Of a stretch of 43,130 nt of DNA, positions 1 to 8,309 are shown piece after piece. Within the stretch, counting starts at the first letter, position 1; the number at the start of each line of letters is the position of its first letter. A program made the position numbers and the translations under genes. Under the pieces are notes generated by a model. That model was not told where the DNA came from, ran no database searches, and saw only the letters and a program-made list of their open reading frames with translations. This DNA is from an uncultured Candidatus Marinamargulisbacteria bacterium (GTDB lineage Bacteria; Margulisbacteria; Marinamargulisbacteria; UBA817; CACECR01): assembly GCA_902558105.1 (NCBI GenBank), contig CACECR010000005.1, positions 1-43,130 on the forward strand, read 5' to 3'.

Positions 1-371
1 GTTTCGGTTTTACTTTCTTGAATAAATTTTTGAATATCTAAAAGTTGTGCTTGATATAAGTTAAAGCTTTGATCTAAAAATTCAAAGTTTCCGTTTTTCA
101 GATTTTCATCTAATTTAAATAAATAAGGCTTAAGTGTGTTTATATTTTTTCTTGTGAAGATTTGTTTGTTTGGATCCATTCGATCTATAAAGAGGTCATA
201 GACTCTTTTGGAATAATTATCATCTATTTTTTGGGGCTTCAAATGAAAGGATTGGATACTTTGTAATATCATTTGACTGACTAATGTATCCTTTTCAGTA
301 TTAGCTAATACTCCAACAGTTAAATAAAAACTTAATATTATTGTAAAAAAAAGCTTGAGCTTAGTTTTCAC
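1..371 (-). CDS. prc: Tail-specific (C-terminal processing) protease, N-terminal part only
   Basis: The gene is cut by the window edge; only about 123 N-terminal residues are visible and it is absent from the ORF track. The reading frame begins at a GTG that overlaps the end of the malic enzyme gene by 11 nt and has an AAGGA-type ribosome site just upstream. It opens with a hydrophobic signal peptide (KLKLFFTIILSFYLTVGVLA). What follows resembles the helical N-terminal domain of Prc/Tsp proteases: 'IDDNYSKRVYDLFIDRMDPN', then 'IFTRKNINTL'. That family cleaves periplasmic substrates from the C-terminus through a PDZ domain and a Ser/Lys dyad, both of which would lie outside the window. The assignment rests on the N-terminal domain alone. 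The overlap suggests translational coupling with the malic enzyme gene. Confidence 0.75.
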   Translation of the reverse strand, partial: MKTKLKLFFTIILSFYLTVGVLANTEKDTLVSQMILQSIQSFHLKPQKIDDNYSKRVYDLFIDRMDPNKQIFTRKNINTLKPYLFKLDENLKNGNFEFLDQSFNLYQAQLLDIQKFIQESKTE

Positions 372-1551
372 TTTCTTCCTTACGTGCGGCTTCTTCAACA
401 CTTTTAGCCACTTTTATAGCTACAGACTTATCTAGAACTTCAGGAATGATTTTATCAACGGAAAGATCTTCTACAGAGTCAGCTAATGCATAAGCGGCTG
501 TTATTTTCATTTTTCTCGTGATTCGTTTGGCTCCGGCATCGATAGCGCCTCTGAAAATTCCAGGGAATGCTAATACATTATTTACTTGATTCGGGAAGTC
601 ACTTCGCCCTGTACCTACAATGAATGCACCAGCTTCTTTGGCTTCTTCTGGCATAATTTCAGGAACTGGGTTCGCCATAGCTAAAATAATGGGTTTTTCA
701 TTCATAGATTTTATCATTTCTTTTGTCACAGCCCCGGCAACACTTACTCCAATAAATAAGTCCGTGTCTTTCATGGCATCGGCTAGACTACCTACTTTTT
801 TATCTCTGTTTGTTCGTCTAGCAATTCGGATTTTGGCTGGGTTATCCGCAATGTCTTCACGTTTTTCAGAGATGATTCCTTTTGAATCACACATGAGAAT
901 TTCTTTAACAGATTTTGTTTCGTTTTCATCAATACTCATGGATAGAAGTAATTCGGCGATGGCTACACCCGCTGCTCCGGCTCCGTTTATCACCACTTTC
1001 ATTTCGGTGACATCTTTTCCAGATAATTTGGCAGCGTTAATTACCGCAGCTAAAACCACAATAGCGGTTCCATGTTGGTCGTCATGAAATACTGGGATTC
1101 CAATGTCTTGGAGTGCATTTTCAATTTCAAAACAACGAGGTGCTGAAATATCTTCTAAGTTTACTCCTGCAAATACTGGCGTTATATTTTTGACCAAGTT
1201 TACAATTTCTAGTGTGTTTTGAGAATTTACACAAATTGGAAAGGCATCTAGCCCCGCATACTCTTTAAAAAGTAGCGCTTTTCCTTCCATAACTGGAATG
1301 GAAGCGGTCGCACCAATGTTTCCAAGACCTAATACGGCTGATCCATCGGTAACAATTGCGACTGTGTTTTTCTTTAATGTTAGTTCACGAGCTAAGGATT
1401 CATCTTCCGCGATGGCCTCACAAACTCCCGCTACTCCAGGTGTGTAGGCGATAGATAAATCATGTGTGTTATTGATGTGCATTTTAGGGGTAAGTTCTAA
1501 TTTTCCACCATGTTTACGATGTTCTTCTATTGATTCTTCAAAAATGTTCAT
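361..1551 (-). CDS. NAD(P)-dependent malic enzyme (oxaloacetate-decarboxylating malate dehydrogenase)
   Basis: This enzyme oxidatively decarboxylates malate to pyruvate in the cytoplasm, linking the C4 acids of the TCA cycle to pyruvate. At 396 residues it is the short bacterial form without a phosphotransacetylase domain. Visible motifs are YTPGVA at 36-41 with the catalytic Tyr, the Lys near residue 91, FHDDQHGTA at 155-163 in the metal-binding region, and a Rossmann NGAGAAG at 189-195. The ATG start is preceded by a good GGAG site. The downstream protease gene starts inside its last codons. Whether it prefers NAD or NADP cannot be read safely from the sequence, so no symbol is given. The plus-strand ORF inside it is a shadow. 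Confidence 0.93.
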   Translation of the reverse strand: MNIFEESIEEHRKHGGKLELTPKMHINNTHDLSIAYTPGVAGVCEAIAEDESLARELTLKKNTVAIVTDGSAVLGLGNIGATASIPVMEGKALLFKEYAGLDAFPICVNSQNTLEIVNLVKNITPVFAGVNLEDISAPRCFEIENALQDIGIPVFHDDQHGTAIVVLAAVINAAKLSGKDVTEMKVVINGAGAAGVAIAELLLSMSIDENETKSVKEILMCDSKGIISEKREDIADNPAKIRIARRTNRDKKVGSLADAMKDTDLFIGVSVAGAVTKEMIKSMNEKPIILAMANPVPEIMPEEAKEAGAFIVGTGRSDFPNQVNNVLAFPGIFRGAIDAGAKRITRKMKITAAYALADSVEDLSVDKIIPEVLDKSVAIKVAKSVEEAARKEESEN

Positions 1552-1629
1552 AAATCTCCTTGGTTTAAGTTAGTATGGATTGTTGCAATTCTATAAGTGT
1601 AACAAAATAATACTTTTTCTACTAATTTT

Positions 1630-2604
1630 CTACGACAGCGACGATAAGTAGTGTTCCGCATCCATAGCGGCCATGCAACCTGATCCGGCAGCTGTAATAG
1701 CTTGTCGATACAGTTTATCTTGAACATCACCGCATGCAAAAACACCTTCTAAATTAGTCTGAGTAGACCCAGGCTCTTTTACTACGATATATCCTGTATC
1801 ATCAGTTGTAATGGATTCGTTTAAAAAGTTTGTGTTAGGCTCATGTCCGATTCCATAAAATAAGCCTCGTATGTCTATTACAGACTCCGTATTTGTTTTG
1901 TTGTTTAAGACACGTAATTGCTTCAGAGTTGTATCTCCTATAGCTTCTTGAGCTTCAGTGTTCCAGCAGATCTCGATTTTTTCATTATTTTGGGTGCGCT
2001 CTTGCATTACTTTTGATGCACGAAGTTCGTCACGACGTACTAATAAACTCACCTTACTAGCATACTTACTTAAGAAGTTCGCTTCCTCACATGCGGTATC
2101 TCCACCCCCAATAACCACTAAGTGCTGGTCTCTAAACATAGGAAGTGCTCCATCACATACGGCACAAGCGGATATCCCTTTTTGCCAAAATGTTTTTTCG
2201 CCATCGATTCCTAAACGTTTTGCCGTTGCACCTGTGGCGATAATGATGGTTTTGGCTTTAAATTGTTTCTCTTTAATATGAACAGTATATGGGTGGCTAT
2301 CAAAATCAATTTTATCCACTGTTTTTGTAAATATTTTAGTTCCACAATTTTCAGATTGCTGTCTCATGTTCATCATGAGTTCTGGTCCAGAAATTCCGGT
2401 TGGGAAGCCTGGGAAATTCTCAACTTCAGTTGTTGTAGTTAATTGTCCTCCAGCCGCTACTCCAGCCGCCATTTCACCTTCAAACATAATAGGGTTTAAG
2501 CAGGCACGAGCTGTATAAATTGCCGCCGTGTGTCCCGCAGGTCCAGATCCGACAATAATTACATTGTGGATATCATTTTGTAGTTCATCTAATTTAGTCA
2601 TCAT
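1630..2604 (-). CDS. trxB: Thioredoxin-disulfide reductase
   Basis: TrxB is an FAD enzyme that passes electrons from NADPH to thioredoxin and so keeps cytoplasmic thiols reduced. The 324 residues match the low-molecular-weight family length. The FAD-binding GSGPAGHTAA lies at 19-28, the redox-active CAVC at 147-150, the NADPH-binding GGGDTACEEA near 166-175, and the C-terminal FAD motif GVFACGDVQD is present. Two ATG codons lie in tandem at the start; the second has the better distance from the AAGGAG site, so the protein may begin one residue later. It lies 11 nt downstream of the PBP1A gene, so the two are probably co-transcribed. Confidence 0.96.
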   Translation of the reverse strand: MMTKLDELQNDIHNVIIVGSGPAGHTAAIYTARACLNPIMFEGEMAAGVAAGGQLTTTTEVENFPGFPTGISGPELMMNMRQQSENCGTKIFTKTVDKIDFDSHPYTVHIKEKQFKAKTIIIATGATAKRLGIDGEKTFWQKGISACAVCDGALPMFRDQHLVVIGGGDTACEEANFLSKYASKVSLLVRRDELRASKVMQERTQNNEKIEICWNTEAQEAIGDTTLKQLRVLNNKTNTESVIDIRGLFYGIGHEPNTNFLNESITTDDTGYIVVKEPGSTQTNLEGVFACGDVQDKLYRQAITAAGSGCMAAMDAEHYLSSLS

Positions 2605-2615
2605 TACTCTCCTTA

Positions 2616-4766
2616 TTAATTGATGTCAAAGAAATCGAGTAGTTCGTTCTCTTCTTTTTCTTTTTGTTGCCTAACTTTTTTAACTTTAGAAATCGATTTA
2701 CTAGAATCTTTTTCTACAGGTTCGGATCCTCTCCAATATTTTAAATCCGTTACCTTCGCTGTTTCTGGGGTATATTCAGAGGCTAAAAGTCCGGTTTCCC
2801 AGTTGACGCGTCGTGTGACTAAGCCTTGAGCTCTTGGAAAGGATTGGGCTTTTACCGAACGCAGTGCTTCTTTCATAAATTCTTTCCACATGTAAGCTGG
2901 AATCCATCCACCCGTTACATTATTCATAGGAGTGTTATCATCGTTTCCTACCCATGCCGCGGTTACCATCTGTGGAACAAATCCCATGAACCATGCATCT
3001 TTATAGTCAGAAGTTGTTCCTGTTTTTCCAGCAATGGGTCGTGGTAATTTTGCGCCTCTTCCGGTTCCATAATTAACAACACCTTGCATCATTTCAACAA
3101 GTGCGGCTACATGGTTTGCGTTTAAGACACGTTTTTCTCGTTTGACATGGTTATAAAGTGGAATTCCGTCTCTATCTTCAATTTTCAAGATAGCCACCGG
3201 ATTTACTTTTATTCCATTGTTTGCAAAGGTCATGTAGGATTTGGTTAATTCCATCATCGTCACTTCGTTAGCCCCTAATGGTAACGATAAAATAGGTTTG
3301 AGTGGCGATGTGATTCCTGATTTTCTAGCGGCCTCAACTACTTTTTCGGGACCTACTAAATCGTTTAATTTAACAGCCACTACATTTACCGATCGTTCGA
3401 GTGCTTTTGTCATTGGGATATTTCCTAAATGTTTTAGCGTGTAATTTAAGGGTTCGTACGGACCTTCGATCGTATTAAATGTAATGGGATTATCTTCAAT
3501 AAATGTACCCGGAGAGAGGCCTTTTTCTAATGCCGCTAGATAGACAAATGGTTTAAATGCCGAGCCTGGCTGACGATTGGCTTGTACCGTTCGGTTAAAT
3601 TGAGTGTCTTTAAAGTTGGCGCCCCCTTGCATCACTAATATGTGACCATTTCTTGGATCTACAGATAATAACGCTGCTTCATTAAAGTTTAAGTTTTCTA
3701 CTTTTTCTCCTTTGATCCAATAACTTTTCTCACCTAACTCGATGGCTTTTTTAACCACTTCTTCGGCATGGGTTTGTAGTTTGTAATCGAGTGTGGTGTA
3801 GACATTCATACCCGAGGTATAGGTGGATTCTTCACCATACATTTCGATGAGCTTTTCAACGACATAACTGGTAAAAAATGGTGCTTTGTAACGATGTTTT
3901 TTACGTTCGGCCAAAACTAACGTTTTGTTCAATGCGGCTCTATATTCTTGCAAACTGATAATTTTAAGCTTTTTCATACGTTGAAGAACAATTTTTTGTC
4001 GTTCTTTACATCGGCTAAAGTTTCTAAACGGACTATATAATTCAGGCCCAGATAACATGCCCACAAGTGCGGCTGATTCGGACAAGTTTAAATCGGCTGA
4101 GGGTTTTCCAAAGTACATTCTGGCGGCCGATTCAATACCATAGGCATTATGACCCCAATAGACTTGGTTTAAGTACATTTCAAGAATTTCTGTTTTACTA
4201 AATTTCTTTTCAATTCTTATGGCTAGTACCATTTCAGCCAGTTTACGTATGATTTTCTTTTGTTTATATAAGAAAAGGTTTCTAGCTAATTGCTGAGTAA
4301 GTGTACTTCCACCTTCTACGAAACTCATGGCTTTAATATCTACATAAAGGGCTCTCATAATCCCTTTAATATTAATCCCGTTGTGTTTGTAAAAATCGGT
4401 ATCTTCTAATGCAATGACTGTTTTAATAATATTAGGAGAGATTTTTTCGATTGGAATTAAGATTCGGTTTTCTTCTTGGTGGAGTTCGGCTAGGACAGTT
4501 CCATCTTTTGCATAAATTTTTGTGGTTTCAGCTGGTATGTAGGTGTTGATGCTATCGATATCAGGTAATTTTTTTGAAATATACGCTACAAATATACTGC
4601 CGCTAATCACTCCAATTACACCTAAAACGGTAGAGCCAATCATGATTTTTTTAAACACGTTCATCCAAAAGTTTCGTTTTTTGTTGCGTGTATATCGTGC
4701 AGCTCCAACTGATTTAGAGGAGGATTTAAATATTTTTCCGATGGGTTGTTTTGATCTAAAAATCAA
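2616..4766 (-). CDS. mrcA: Class A penicillin-binding protein (PBP1A type: transglycosylase/transpeptidase)
   Basis: This bifunctional peptidoglycan synthase polymerises glycan strands and cross-links them on the outer face of the inner membrane. It has a short basic cytoplasmic tail and one membrane anchor at about residues 42-62. The GT51 domain follows, with the catalytic Glu in EDTDFYKHNG (121) and EGGSTLTQQLARNLF (151-165). The transpeptidase domain has the Ser-x-x-Lys motif in PGSAFKPF (about 402-405), SVN near 459 and KTGTT. The start is a TTG with an AAGGAGA site 5 nt upstream; no in-frame ATG gives the cytoplasmic tail. At 716 residues it is shorter than E. coli PBP1A and seems to lack the large inserted OB domain, as in many other phyla. 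It heads the run PBP1A-trxB. Confidence 0.93.
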   Translation of the reverse strand: MIFRSKQPIGKIFKSSSKSVGAARYTRNKKRNFWMNVFKKIMIGSTVLGVIGVISGSIFVAYISKKLPDIDSINTYIPAETTKIYAKDGTVLAELHQEENRILIPIEKISPNIIKTVIALEDTDFYKHNGINIKGIMRALYVDIKAMSFVEGGSTLTQQLARNLFLYKQKKIIRKLAEMVLAIRIEKKFSKTEILEMYLNQVYWGHNAYGIESAARMYFGKPSADLNLSESAALVGMLSGPELYSPFRNFSRCKERQKIVLQRMKKLKIISLQEYRAALNKTLVLAERKKHRYKAPFFTSYVVEKLIEMYGEESTYTSGMNVYTTLDYKLQTHAEEVVKKAIELGEKSYWIKGEKVENLNFNEAALLSVDPRNGHILVMQGGANFKDTQFNRTVQANRQPGSAFKPFVYLAALEKGLSPGTFIEDNPITFNTIEGPYEPLNYTLKHLGNIPMTKALERSVNVVAVKLNDLVGPEKVVEAARKSGITSPLKPILSLPLGANEVTMMELTKSYMTFANNGIKVNPVAILKIEDRDGIPLYNHVKREKRVLNANHVAALVEMMQGVVNYGTGRGAKLPRPIAGKTGTTSDYKDAWFMGFVPQMVTAAWVGNDDNTPMNNVTGGWIPAYMWKEFMKEALRSVKAQSFPRAQGLVTRRVNWETGLLASEYTPETAKVTDLKYWRGSEPVEKDSSKSISKVKKVRQQKEKEENELLDFFDIN

Positions 4767-4880
4767 TAGACTCTCCTTATTTTCTTACCTAAAGTCTACC
4801 ATACACTCTGTTCTCACTCTAGCCTTTTTTTAAGTCAAAATGTAAACTAATTTTACAATATTAAATTTAGGATATCTTCA

Positions 4881-6065
4881 ATGTCTGATTTATTTGAACG
4901 TTTCATGTCTGGTGTGGATACCATTATCCCTGAATCAGACACTATTTCTGCGATAAAAACTCAATCTTTACGTATTAAATTTGGTGCCGATCCGTCCGCT
5001 CCAGATTTACATTTAGGTCATGCGGTTATTTTAACGAAGCTTCGCTTACTTCAAGATATGGGGCATACGGTAATTTTTTTGATCGGCGATTTTACGGCCA
5101 TGATTGGAGATCCGACCGGTAAATCGCAAACTCGGAAACCGCTGACTAAAGAACAGGTCGTTGAAAATGCTGAATCGTATAAAGCGCAGGTCTTTAAATT
5201 CTTAGATCCTGAGAAAACAGAGGTGGTGTATAATTCCGAGTGGTTGTCCAAACTTTCGGCGGTTGATGTGGTGAAGTTGTCGTCGTCTTATACGGTGGCT
5301 CGGATGTTAGAGCGGGATGACTTTAGTAAACGCTATGCGTCCGGAACGCCGATTAGTGTCCATGAGTTTTTGTATCCCTTGTTTCAGGGCTATGATTCGG
5401 TGGCCTTAAAAAGTGATGTGGAAGTTGGGGGGACCGATCAAACGTTTAATTTATTAATGGGCCGTCACTTACAACAGCAAGATAATATGAACGCGCAGTC
5501 GATTGTAACCTTTCCTATTTTAGAAGGCTTAGATGGTGTCCAAAAAATGAGTAAGTCGCTTGGAAACCATATTGCGGTTTTAGATGAGCCTAATAATATG
5601 TTTGGGAAGGTGATGTCGATTCCAGATACCTTAATTACTCGTTATTTTCAGTTACTAAGTTTAGTGAGCCCGTCTGAACTGGCGCAGATTGAATCCGACT
5701 TAACGTCTGGGGTGAACCCACGTGATGTAAAACGTGATTTAGGGAAGCGCATTGTGGCTAAACTACATTCTGACGACGCGGCTGAGCAAGCCATTCAACA
5801 TTTTGATACGGTCTTTGCCAAACGTGACATACCAGATGATATTCCCGTATTAAATGTAGCCGCGGATGCCATTTTTTTGGCCGACTTTTTGCTTGAGCAC
5901 GGATTAGCACCTTCCAAAAAAGAGGCTCGGCGTTTAATTGCACAGGGGGCGGTGTCTATTAACCAAGAAAAAGTCTCTCCTGATGAGCGCCAGATGTATC
6001 ATCCGTCTCATGATGATGTGCTTAAAGTTGGGAAACGACGGTTTGCTAAAGTACAGGTTATGTAG
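4881..6065 (+). CDS. tyrS: Tyrosyl-tRNA synthetase
   Basis: TyrS charges tRNA-Tyr with tyrosine. It is a class I synthetase: the HIGH signature appears as HLGH at 44-47, KMSKS lies at about 222-226, and a C-terminal S4 RNA-binding domain spans about 335-394. The 394-residue length and the [13 protein letters not shown] context fit the TyrZ-like branch. The ATG is preceded by a weak TTAGGA site; a possible -10 (TACAAT) lies about 21 nt upstream and there is no T-box-like leader. Its last 8 bases overlap the stop of the convergent unknown gene. The 3' 480 bases have a degenerate second copy 1.5 kb downstream. By eye it uses more G/C-ending codons than uvrA or the helicase gene. Confidence 0.96.
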   Translation: MSDLFERFMSGVDTIIPESDTISAIKTQSLRIKFGADPSAPDLHLGHAVILTKLRLLQDMGHTVIFLIGDFTAMIGDPTGKSQTRKPLTKEQVVENAESYKAQVFKFLDPEKTEVVYNSEWLSKLSAVDVVKLSSSYTVARMLERDDFSKRYASGTPISVHEFLYPLFQGYDSVALKSDVEVGGTDQTFNLLMGRHLQQQDNMNAQSIVTFPILEGLDGVQKMSKSLGNHIAVLDEPNNMFGKVMSIPDTLITRYFQLLSLVSPSELAQIESDLTSGVNPRDVKRDLGKRIVAKLHSDDAAEQAIQHFDTVFAKRDIPDDIPVLNVAADAIFLADFLLEHGLAPSKKEARRLIAQGAVSINQEKVSPDERQMYHPSHDDVLKVGKRRFAKVQVM

Positions 6066-7092
6066 GCGGTTTGCTATATTTGGATAGTAATGTATCTACG
6101 GCTTCTTGGAATTTTCCTTGATCACCTGCGTTTTCTATTCCAAGATAGAGTAGTTCTTTGGCTACTATGGCTTGTTTATTAACAGGTACCTTTTCAAGAG
6201 CTTGCTGTTGTTCAGGGCTTAATTTACCCATAATCTTTTGAGCAGCTTCGCTTTGATTCACGCCTTTCTCTAATTTTTCTCCGGTTAGTTTTTGGAAGTT
6301 AGCTTTTACGGCACTTTTTTCTAGTCTTGTAAATATTTTATCACCTGCATAAAATAAAAGATTCCCAAGAGGTGCCGTAGCTGCTGTATTTATAGCGTTT
6401 TTTACTCCTTGTCTTACGCCAGTTTTTAAGAGTTTTACAAGAAAGCCATCTTTTTTTAATGTGCTTTTTGCTGGTTTTTCAGAGAGACTATTTATGCTAT
6501 ATTCTAGTTGTTTTTCAACACCTGTTTTTTCAGTAGATTTTTCTCCGGATGCTTGGACGTTTTTTATTCCAAGGGTATTATGAATGGATTGTATGGATGC
6601 TGCTGATATTGGAGGTGATTCTCTGTTTTCTTTAACTGTTTCTATAATTTCTTGTAATATTTCATTAATATTACATGTTTCACCCTGGTTTATAAGACTA
6701 GTGTCTAATTCACTTAATAGTTCAAGTACCGCATTTTTTTGTCCTTTTGGTAAATAAACAAAGCTTTGTAGTGTTTCCTGACTTACTTCACCTGTAATTT
6801 TATCATTAGTACTAAGTGTTTGGATTAACCCGTCAAGCTTTGTTTCTAAATCTCCTTTATTTAGATCATTAGCTTTTGCTTGATTAGTACTAAGTGATAT
6901 ACCAGGTATTTGAGTATTGTGACCTACTTCCATAATAACTTCTCGATCAGTTTCTTATCGTTATTATAGTTATCGATCAATAAGGGGATATCTATTGCAT
7001 TTAAATTCTTTGATATTTAAATTAATTTATGTAAATTTGAATATTATACTCATTGCAATGCTTGTGAGTATGACTATGTTCAAATAATTTTT
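5583..7092. repeat. Tandem duplication, copy 1
   Basis: Copy 1 of a diverged direct repeat. It starts at GATGAG inside tyrS, contains the tyrS 3' end and a convergent unknown gene (291 aa), then that gene's upstream region and a 66-nt piece matching the 3' end of the glycosyltransferase gene. The next GATGAG, at 7093, begins copy 2. Alignment by eye is continuous across the tyrS part, the C-terminal part of the unknown gene, its 5' region and the glycosyltransferase stub. The middle of the unknown gene has diverged in sequence and length. Confidence 0.85.
6058..6933 (-). CDS. Unknown protein, paralogue of the 7580-8218 gene (duplication copy 1)
   Basis: I do not recognise this 291-residue protein. 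It has no signal peptide and no clear membrane segment; it is polar, Lys/Glu/Gln-rich and probably mostly helical, with a low-complexity N-terminus. Its C-terminal ~90 residues match the neighbouring 212-aa protein: [15 protein letters not shown] against DAVESNFCTLTGQTL, and [20 protein letters not shown] against LGITHANDVERFQEEVKTLL. A second match is [11 protein letters not shown] against ELEFSIETLSE. A glycine/alanine-containing stretch ([22 protein letters not shown]) is absent from the paralogue. The stop overlaps the tyrS stop by 8 nt in convergent orientation. The upstream region carries GATCGATAACTATAATAAC, which includes a perfect TATAAT and is nearly repeated before the paralogue. 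A host-interaction protein is conceivable but unsupported. Confidence 0.75.
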   Translation of the reverse strand: MEVGHNTQIPGISLSTNQAKANDLNKGDLETKLDGLIQTLSTNDKITGEVSQETLQSFVYLPKGQKNAVLELLSELDTSLINQGETCNINEILQEIIETVKENRESPPISAASIQSIHNTLGIKNVQASGEKSTEKTGVEKQLEYSINSLSEKPAKSTLKKDGFLVKLLKTGVRQGVKNAINTAATAPLGNLLFYAGDKIFTRLEKSAVKANFQKLTGEKLEKGVNQSEAAQKIMGKLSPEQQQALEKVPVNKQAIVAKELLYLGIENAGDQGKFQEAVDTLLSKYSKPPT

Positions 7093-7098
7093 GATGAG
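7027..7098 (-). pseudogene. Stub of the glycosyltransferase C-terminus (duplication scar)
   Basis: Read on the minus strand, this piece encodes LIKNYLNIVILTSIAMSIIF followed by KFT and a stop. The intact glycosyltransferase ends LIKNYLNLIIITSIAISIIF, then KFI and a stop. The spacing from the GATGAG junction to the stop is 66 nt in both copies with no indel. Substitutions are few and mostly conservative. It has no upstream coding part, so it is a leftover of the tandem duplication. Confidence 0.8.
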
Positions 7099-7575
7099 TC
7101 CAACAACATATTTGGAAAAGTGATGTCGATTTCAGATAACTTAATTACACGTTATTTTCAGATATTAATTTTACTAAGTCTGGCAGAATTATCTCAAATA
7201 GAATTAGAGTTGTCTTTTGGTGTGAATCTACATGATGTAAAACGTGACTTAGGTAAACGTATTGTGACTAAATTACATTCTTAAGCATCGTTTGAGTAAG
7301 CCATTCAACATTTTGATACCGTTTTTGCCAAACGTGACATATTAGATGATATTCCCGTATTAAATGTAGCAGCTGATTCCATTTTTTTGTCCGACTTTTT
7401 GCTTGAGCATGGATTAGCCCCCTCCAAAAAATATGTACGGCTTTTGATTGCACAGGGAGCGCTGCCGATTAATCAAGAAAAAGTATCTTCTGATGAACGT
7501 CAGATGTATCATCCGTCTCATGATGATGTACTTAAAGTTGGGAAACGACGGTTTTCTAAAGTACAGGTTATGTAG
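7093..7575 (+). pseudogene. tyrS: tyrS 3' fragment (dead second copy)
   Basis: This stretch aligns without gaps to the last ~480 bases of the intact tyrS. It has no start region, catalytic half or KMSKS, and two in-frame stops are visible (in 'ttcttaagc' and 'gagtaagcc'). The first ~200 bases have drifted a lot (by eye about three quarters identical). The last ~280 bases, covering the S4-domain end through VQVM-stop, are much closer (about 88-90%). The 62-aa ORF in the track is simply the longest open remnant. It ends next to the second unknown gene just as the real tyrS ends against the first. Confidence 0.9.
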
Positions 7576-7579
7576 TGGA

Positions 7580-8218
7580 TTAGCTATAGTTGGATAGTAA
7601 TGTTTTTACTTCCTCTTGGAATCTTTCTACATCATTTGCGTGTGTAATTCCCAACTCAAGAATTCTATATGCTACATATTTATGTTTTTCTGTTCGTTGT
7701 ACATTATTAAGGGCTGTATATTGATCACCTAATTTACGCATAATGGTTTGGCTGGCTAATTGTAGATTATCTAGATCTGTACTGTCTGTTAATGTTTGTC
7801 CGGTTAGTGTACAGAAATTACTTTCTACGGCATCTTTGTCTAGTATGTGATAGAGATAATCACTTTCATTTACCAAACGGGTTTTAGAATCCGGGCTCGT
7901 TAAACTTAATATCTTTTCTCCAGCTGGGTTTTCCAAAATTACTCCAGATCTTTGTTGTTTCAATGGAGCACTATTATAATTTTCGGATAGGGTTTCAATA
8001 CTAAATTCTAGTTCTTTTTGGATAACGTCGCATGCAGTTCCTGTTGTATTTATTCCTATATTGCTCTTCATTGCTTTTATTTCCGCTTTCGTGCTGGTGC
8101 CACTGCTACACTTACCTGTTCCTTCAGTTGTGGTATTAGTTGCTTTGGGAGTATCGGGACATTTCCTATCAAATGGTTCTCTTGCAGTATTGATTGGGTT
8201 GCTTGTATCTAGTTTCAT
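7580..8218 (-). CDS. Unknown protein, paralogue of the 6058-6933 gene (duplication copy 2)
   Basis: A 212-residue protein that I do not recognise. It lacks a signal peptide and membrane segment. The N-terminus is polar and Thr/Ser/Lys-rich (TTTEGTGKCSSGTSTKAEIK), then ELEFSIETLSE, then a C-terminal helical region paralogous to the 291-aa neighbour (DAVESNFCTLTGQTL...FQEEVKTLLSNYS). The divergence is large compared with the flanking tyrS-derived DNA. Because the frame has stayed open while the adjacent tyrS copy has not, the gene was probably selected for. The start ATG has the same context (AGTTATTATG) and the same GATCGATAAC upstream element as its paralogue, though the -10-like TATAAT has become TTTAAT. 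Confidence 0.7.
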   Translation of the reverse strand: MKLDTSNPINTAREPFDRKCPDTPKATNTTTEGTGKCSSGTSTKAEIKAMKSNIGINTTGTACDVIQKELEFSIETLSENYNSAPLKQQRSGVILENPAGEKILSLTSPDSKTRLVNESDYLYHILDKDAVESNFCTLTGQTLTDSTDLDNLQLASQTIMRKLGDQYTALNNVQRTEKHKYVAYRILELGITHANDVERFQEEVKTLLSNYS

Positions 8219-8309
8219 AATAACTACTCTATTAATTTCTTACGTTATTAAAGTTATCGATCAATAAGCGGGGTGGATTGCATCTAAATTGCTTAATATT
8301 TAAGTTAAT

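Noticed and set aside
620-1087. 155-aa plus-strand ORF opposite the malic enzyme
   Set aside because: Antisense shadow of a well-conserved gene. The same applies to 13507-13806, 36799-37077, 39768-40124, 39881-40165 and 42876-43109.
4767-4880. T-box or other leader before tyrS
   Set aside because: The gap is only 114 nt, with no T-box sequence, specifier hairpin or terminator; it just separates two divergent genes.
7387-7575. 62-aa ORF resembling an S4 domain
   Set aside because: It is the longest open part of the dead tyrS copy; stops and loss of the catalytic half show it is not a gene of its own.
6934-8309. Insertion sequence as source of the repeats
   Set aside because: No transposase, terminal inverted repeats or target-site duplication; the repeat contents are pieces of the two flanking genes, which a tandem duplication explains fully.
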